NCBI GenBank assembly: GCA_038222915.1
Contig: JBBRHH010000269.1
Span: forward strand, 1 to 8,183
Length of the DNA: 8,183 nucleotides
Origin: JBBRHH01 sp038222915
GTDB taxonomy: Bacteria; Planctomycetota; Phycisphaerae; Tepidisphaerales; Tepidisphaeraceae
Reading direction: 5' to 3'
Shown: positions 6,245-8,183 of the stretch, in pieces
Numbering within the stretch: the first letter of the stretch is position 1
How the letters are laid out: every line of letters begins with the position of its first letter
Program-made: the position numbers and the translations under genes
The notes under the pieces: model-generated
Seen by the model: the letters and a program-made list of their open reading frames with translations, nothing else
Told to the model about the DNA's origin: nothing
The model's database searches: none

Positions 6245-6922
6245 TCACTGCCCGGCAAGCACTGAAGCAATCTTTTCACCCAGAGCGTTGCGCGCGGCGT
6301 CAACCGAATCATATTTCCCGGCGGTGATGTTGGCCGCGATTTCCGACCAGATCTTCACGAGCTTTGGCGTCACCACCTCCGCCTCTTTCGCGCGGCCGGG
6401 CGTATCCAGATCCATCATCCGCGCTGCGTCAATCTTCCATCCGCCGGCCGTCTTTCTGAAATGCAACGGATCGGGCTGATTCTCCGTTTCAGGCACCCCG
6501 CCCGCCGGCGCTGTCGCCGGACCGGTCGTCGGCGCGGTGGTCGGTCCCTTCAGGCTCAGCGTCGCAATCTCGCCATTGGTCACCACATCCATGTTGGCCA
6601 TCCGCTTCAGCACCGATTTGATCTGCCCCTCGAGCGAAGCCCCCTCGTCCACCAGATCCTTCGATGCCGGACCAAATTTAGCCGCGGCCGCAACTTCCAT
6701 GCTGTGTTGCGCAACAATAGCGGCCGTCAGCGCATCCAGCAGCGGCGCCTGCTGATCATCGGCCATCACCATGGTTTCCTTCACCGCTTTCACGTCGCCT
6801 GCCTTGATCGCGTCGGCAAGTGTCTGCACGGTCTTCTTTGGATCGCTCAGATCCGCCACACCGAGGGCTGCGGCTACAGGACCAAACAAGAGAACGAGCA
6901 GAAGAAGGCGTGGATGTCGCAT
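6245..6922 (-). CDS. Exported protein of unknown function, NTF2-like with Thr/Ala/Pro linker
   Basis: The 225-residue protein starts with a signal peptide: MRHPR, then a Leu-rich core, and possible cleavage after A23 in LGVA-DLS. The mature part begins with a helical pattern KTVQTLADAIKAGDVKAVKE (30-49). A strand follows (GEIATLSLKG, 117-126), then a low-complexity linker made mostly of Thr, Ala, Pro and Gly (127-142). The fold resumes with LHFRKTAGGWKID at 153-165. The AGD near the start of the helix and the late GGWKID strand are typical of NTF2/SnoaL-like domains, so a periplasmic ligand-binding or scaffold domain is a reasonable guess. No catalytic residues are identifiable. There is no lipobox cysteine. 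The AAGGA at 6928-6932 selects the ATG at 6922 over an in-frame TTG 15 bases upstream. The gene converges on the MscS-type channel, with 23 bases between stops, and is divergent from galK. Confidence 0.75.
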   Translation of the reverse strand: MRHPRLLLLVLLFGPVAAALGVADLSDPKKTVQTLADAIKAGDVKAVKETMVMADDQQAPLLDALTAAIVAQHSMEVAAAAKFGPASKDLVDEGASLEGQIKSVLKRMANMDVVTNGEIATLSLKGPTTAPTTGPATAPAGGVPETENQPDPLHFRKTAGGWKIDAARMMDLDTPGRAKEAEVVTPKLVKIWSEIAANITAGKYDSVDAARNALGEKIASVLAGQ

Positions 6923-6927
6923 GGTGT

Positions 6928-6932
6928 TCCTT
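6928..6932 (-). promoter_or_regulatory. Ribosome binding site that fixes the start of the exported protein
   Basis: On the minus strand AAGGA ends 5 bases before the ATG at 6922. An in-frame TTG at 6937 would add five residues (MQRNT), but it overlaps this site and has no Shine-Dalgarno sequence of its own. The ATG also gives a standard short signal-peptide n-region, MRHPR. Confidence 0.7.
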
Positions 6933-7033
6933 TGCAAACCGTCGAGAGAAGTCGTGCAACGCGTAAGATGCCCGCAATTCGTTCGCTTTGCAATGTCGCA
7001 CTGGAGTACAAACTACGTCGAATCCCATCCACC

Positions 7034-7062
7034 TTGACCCCCCTCCCCGCCACTCATACAGT
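7034..7062 (+). promoter_or_regulatory. Possible sigma-70-type promoter of galK
   Basis: TTGACC (7034-7039) matches TTGACA in five of six positions. A 17-base spacer leads to TACAGT (7057-7062), which matches TATAAT in four. Transcription would start near 7069-7070, only 3 or 4 bases before the galK ATG. No galactose-repressor-like operator was recognised. The spacer is C-rich. Confidence 0.4.
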
Positions 7063-7072
7063 CGCTCATACG

Positions 7073-8183
7073 ATGCAATCCACCGCCTCCATTAAAGAAC
7101 ATTTCGCCAGCACCTTCGGCTCCGCTCCGCGTATTCACGTTCTTCGTTCGCCAGGTCGGGTCAACCTGATCGGCGAGCACACCGACTACAACGAGGGTTT
7201 CGTCTTCCCGATGGCCATCGAGCCGGAAATCCGCATTGCCTGCCGCGCTCGCGATGACAACCAGATCCGTCTCGCGTCTACCTCTTATCCCGGCCAACTT
7301 GTTGAGTTCTCCATCAACAAAAAGATCACCGCCGGCGAACCCACCTGGGCCAACTACGCCCGAGGCGTCGCCGCCGAGATGCTTGACGCCGGCATTCCCC
7401 TTACCGGTATGGACGCACTGATCGAAAACACCCTGCCCGTCGGCGGCGGCCTCTCTTCGAGCGCAGCCTACGAAGTGGGCATCGCCAAATCGCTCCTCAC
7501 GCTCAGTGGCCACGACCTTGATCTCACCCGCCTGGCCTTGCTCTGTCAAAAGGCCGAGCACGAATTCGCCCACGTGCCCTGCGGCATCATGGATCAGACC
7601 ATTGTCGCCAGCGGCAGGGCTGGCCACGCAATGCTGCTGGATTGCCGCGATCATTCCATGCAGTTCATTCCAATCGACGCCAATGAGCTCCGCATCGTCA
7701 TCGTCAACACCATGGTCAGGCATGAACTGTCGGGCAGCGAATACGCCACCCGTCGCAAACAGTGTGAGGAAGGTGTCACCTTTTTCGCACGGCTGCACCC
7801 CAATGTGAGAGCCCTCCGCGACGTCGGCGTCAAGCAAGTCGAGGAAGCCAGGTCACAACTCGGCGATGTCATTTACCGTCGCTGCCGCCACGTCGTCACC
7901 GAAAACCACCGCACCACCGACGCCGCCAGACTTCTTGGCCGTCAGGAGTACGATGACGTCGGCAAGCTTATGAATCAAAGCCATGTATCCATGCGCGACG
8001 ACTACGAAATCAGTTGTGCGGAGCTGGACTTCCTCGCCGAAGAAGCGATCAAGATCAAAGGCGTGTATGGCGCACGCATGACCGGGGGCGGCTTCGGCGG
8101 CTGTATCGTCGCCCTCGTTCAACCCCGCGCTGTTGACCATCTCATCGATCACCTGAACAAGTCGTACTCCGCGAAGTTCAACA
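7073..8183 (+). CDS. galK: Galactokinase, 3' end cut by window edge
   Basis: GalK phosphorylates alpha-D-galactose to galactose-1-phosphate with ATP, the entry step of the Leloir pathway, in the cytoplasm. The frame stays open to the window end, giving 370 complete codons. Typical galactokinases have about 380-400 residues, so only a short C-terminal piece is missing. All three GHMP-kinase motifs are present: GRVNLIGEHTDYN at 28-40 (galactose binding and catalytic Arg), LPVGGGLSSSAA at 121-132 (ATP phosphate loop), and GARMTGGGFGG at 333-343. CGIMDQ at 170-175 contains the catalytic-base Asp (D174). The GEHTDYN and CGIMDQ signatures separate it from mevalonate and homoserine kinases; a GalNAc-kinase preference cannot be excluded. 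There is no Shine-Dalgarno sequence before the ATG, and the candidate promoter predicts a leader of a few bases. No other Leloir genes are in the window. Confidence 0.96.
   Translation, partial: MQSTASIKEHFASTFGSAPRIHVLRSPGRVNLIGEHTDYNEGFVFPMAIEPEIRIACRARDDNQIRLASTSYPGQLVEFSINKKITAGEPTWANYARGVAAEMLDAGIPLTGMDALIENTLPVGGGLSSSAAYEVGIAKSLLTLSGHDLDLTRLALLCQKAEHEFAHVPCGIMDQTIVASGRAGHAMLLDCRDHSMQFIPIDANELRIVIVNTMVRHELSGSEYATRRKQCEEGVTFFARLHPNVRALRDVGVKQVEEARSQLGDVIYRRCRHVVTENHRTTDAARLLGRQEYDDVGKLMNQSHVSMRDDYEISCAELDFLAEEAIKIKGVYGARMTGGGFGGCIVALVQPRAVDHLIDHLNKSYSAKFN

Noticed and set aside
6923..6937. TTG start at 6937 for the exported protein
   Set aside because: The AAGGA at 6928-6932 is placed correctly for the ATG at 6922 and lies inside the extra codons.
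7013..7837. 274-residue open frame antisense to galK, ending in the galK upstream region
   Set aside because: It lies opposite intact galactokinase motifs, has no Shine-Dalgarno sequence and shows no family signature.

Overview
This is a GC-rich chromosomal window carrying ordinary housekeeping and accessory genes. There is no sign of phage, transposon, CRISPR array, tRNA or rRNA. The gene mix suggests a free-living member of Planctomycetota, possibly Phycisphaerae-like, with Verrucomicrobiota as an alternative. The clues are a DUF4058 protein, an exported protein with a Thr/Ala/Pro linker, an ArsR-methyltransferase fusion next to ahcY, and several genes without a Shine-Dalgarno sequence. This placement rests on gene style only and is an inference.

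Layout from left to right. A DUF4058 protein (68-865, +) sits just behind a consensus TATAAT box. It converges on a two-gene minus-strand operon: an ArsR-type regulator fused to a SAM-binding methyltransferase domain (2437-3402), then S-adenosylhomocysteine hydrolase ahcY (929-2407), closed by a strong intrinsic terminator (866-904). Divergent from the regulator is fpg/mutM (3536-4342, +), an 8-oxoguanine repair glycosylase. Tail-to-tail with fpg is a 52-residue minus-strand reading frame (4346-4504) that looks like a single-pass membrane peptide. Next come a large MscS-type channel with a C-terminal cyclic-nucleotide-binding domain (4623-6221, +), an exported NTF2-like protein of unknown function (6245-6922, -), and galactokinase galK (7073 to the window end, +, cut by the edge).

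The clearest functional unit is the regulator-ahcY pair. S-adenosylhomocysteine (SAH), the product of SAM-dependent methylation, is the substrate of AhcY and the likely ligand of the regulator. A perfect ATCCGGAT palindrome overlaps the predicted transcription start of the operon, as expected for an autoregulatory operator. The other genes look like independent units, each with its own short intergenic region.

Nothing here amounts to a clearly new system. The observations most worth checking are the predicted operator, the 52-residue membrane peptide, the nuclease-like signature in the DUF4058 protein, the cyclic-nucleotide-gated MscS architecture, and the two apparently leaderless genes.
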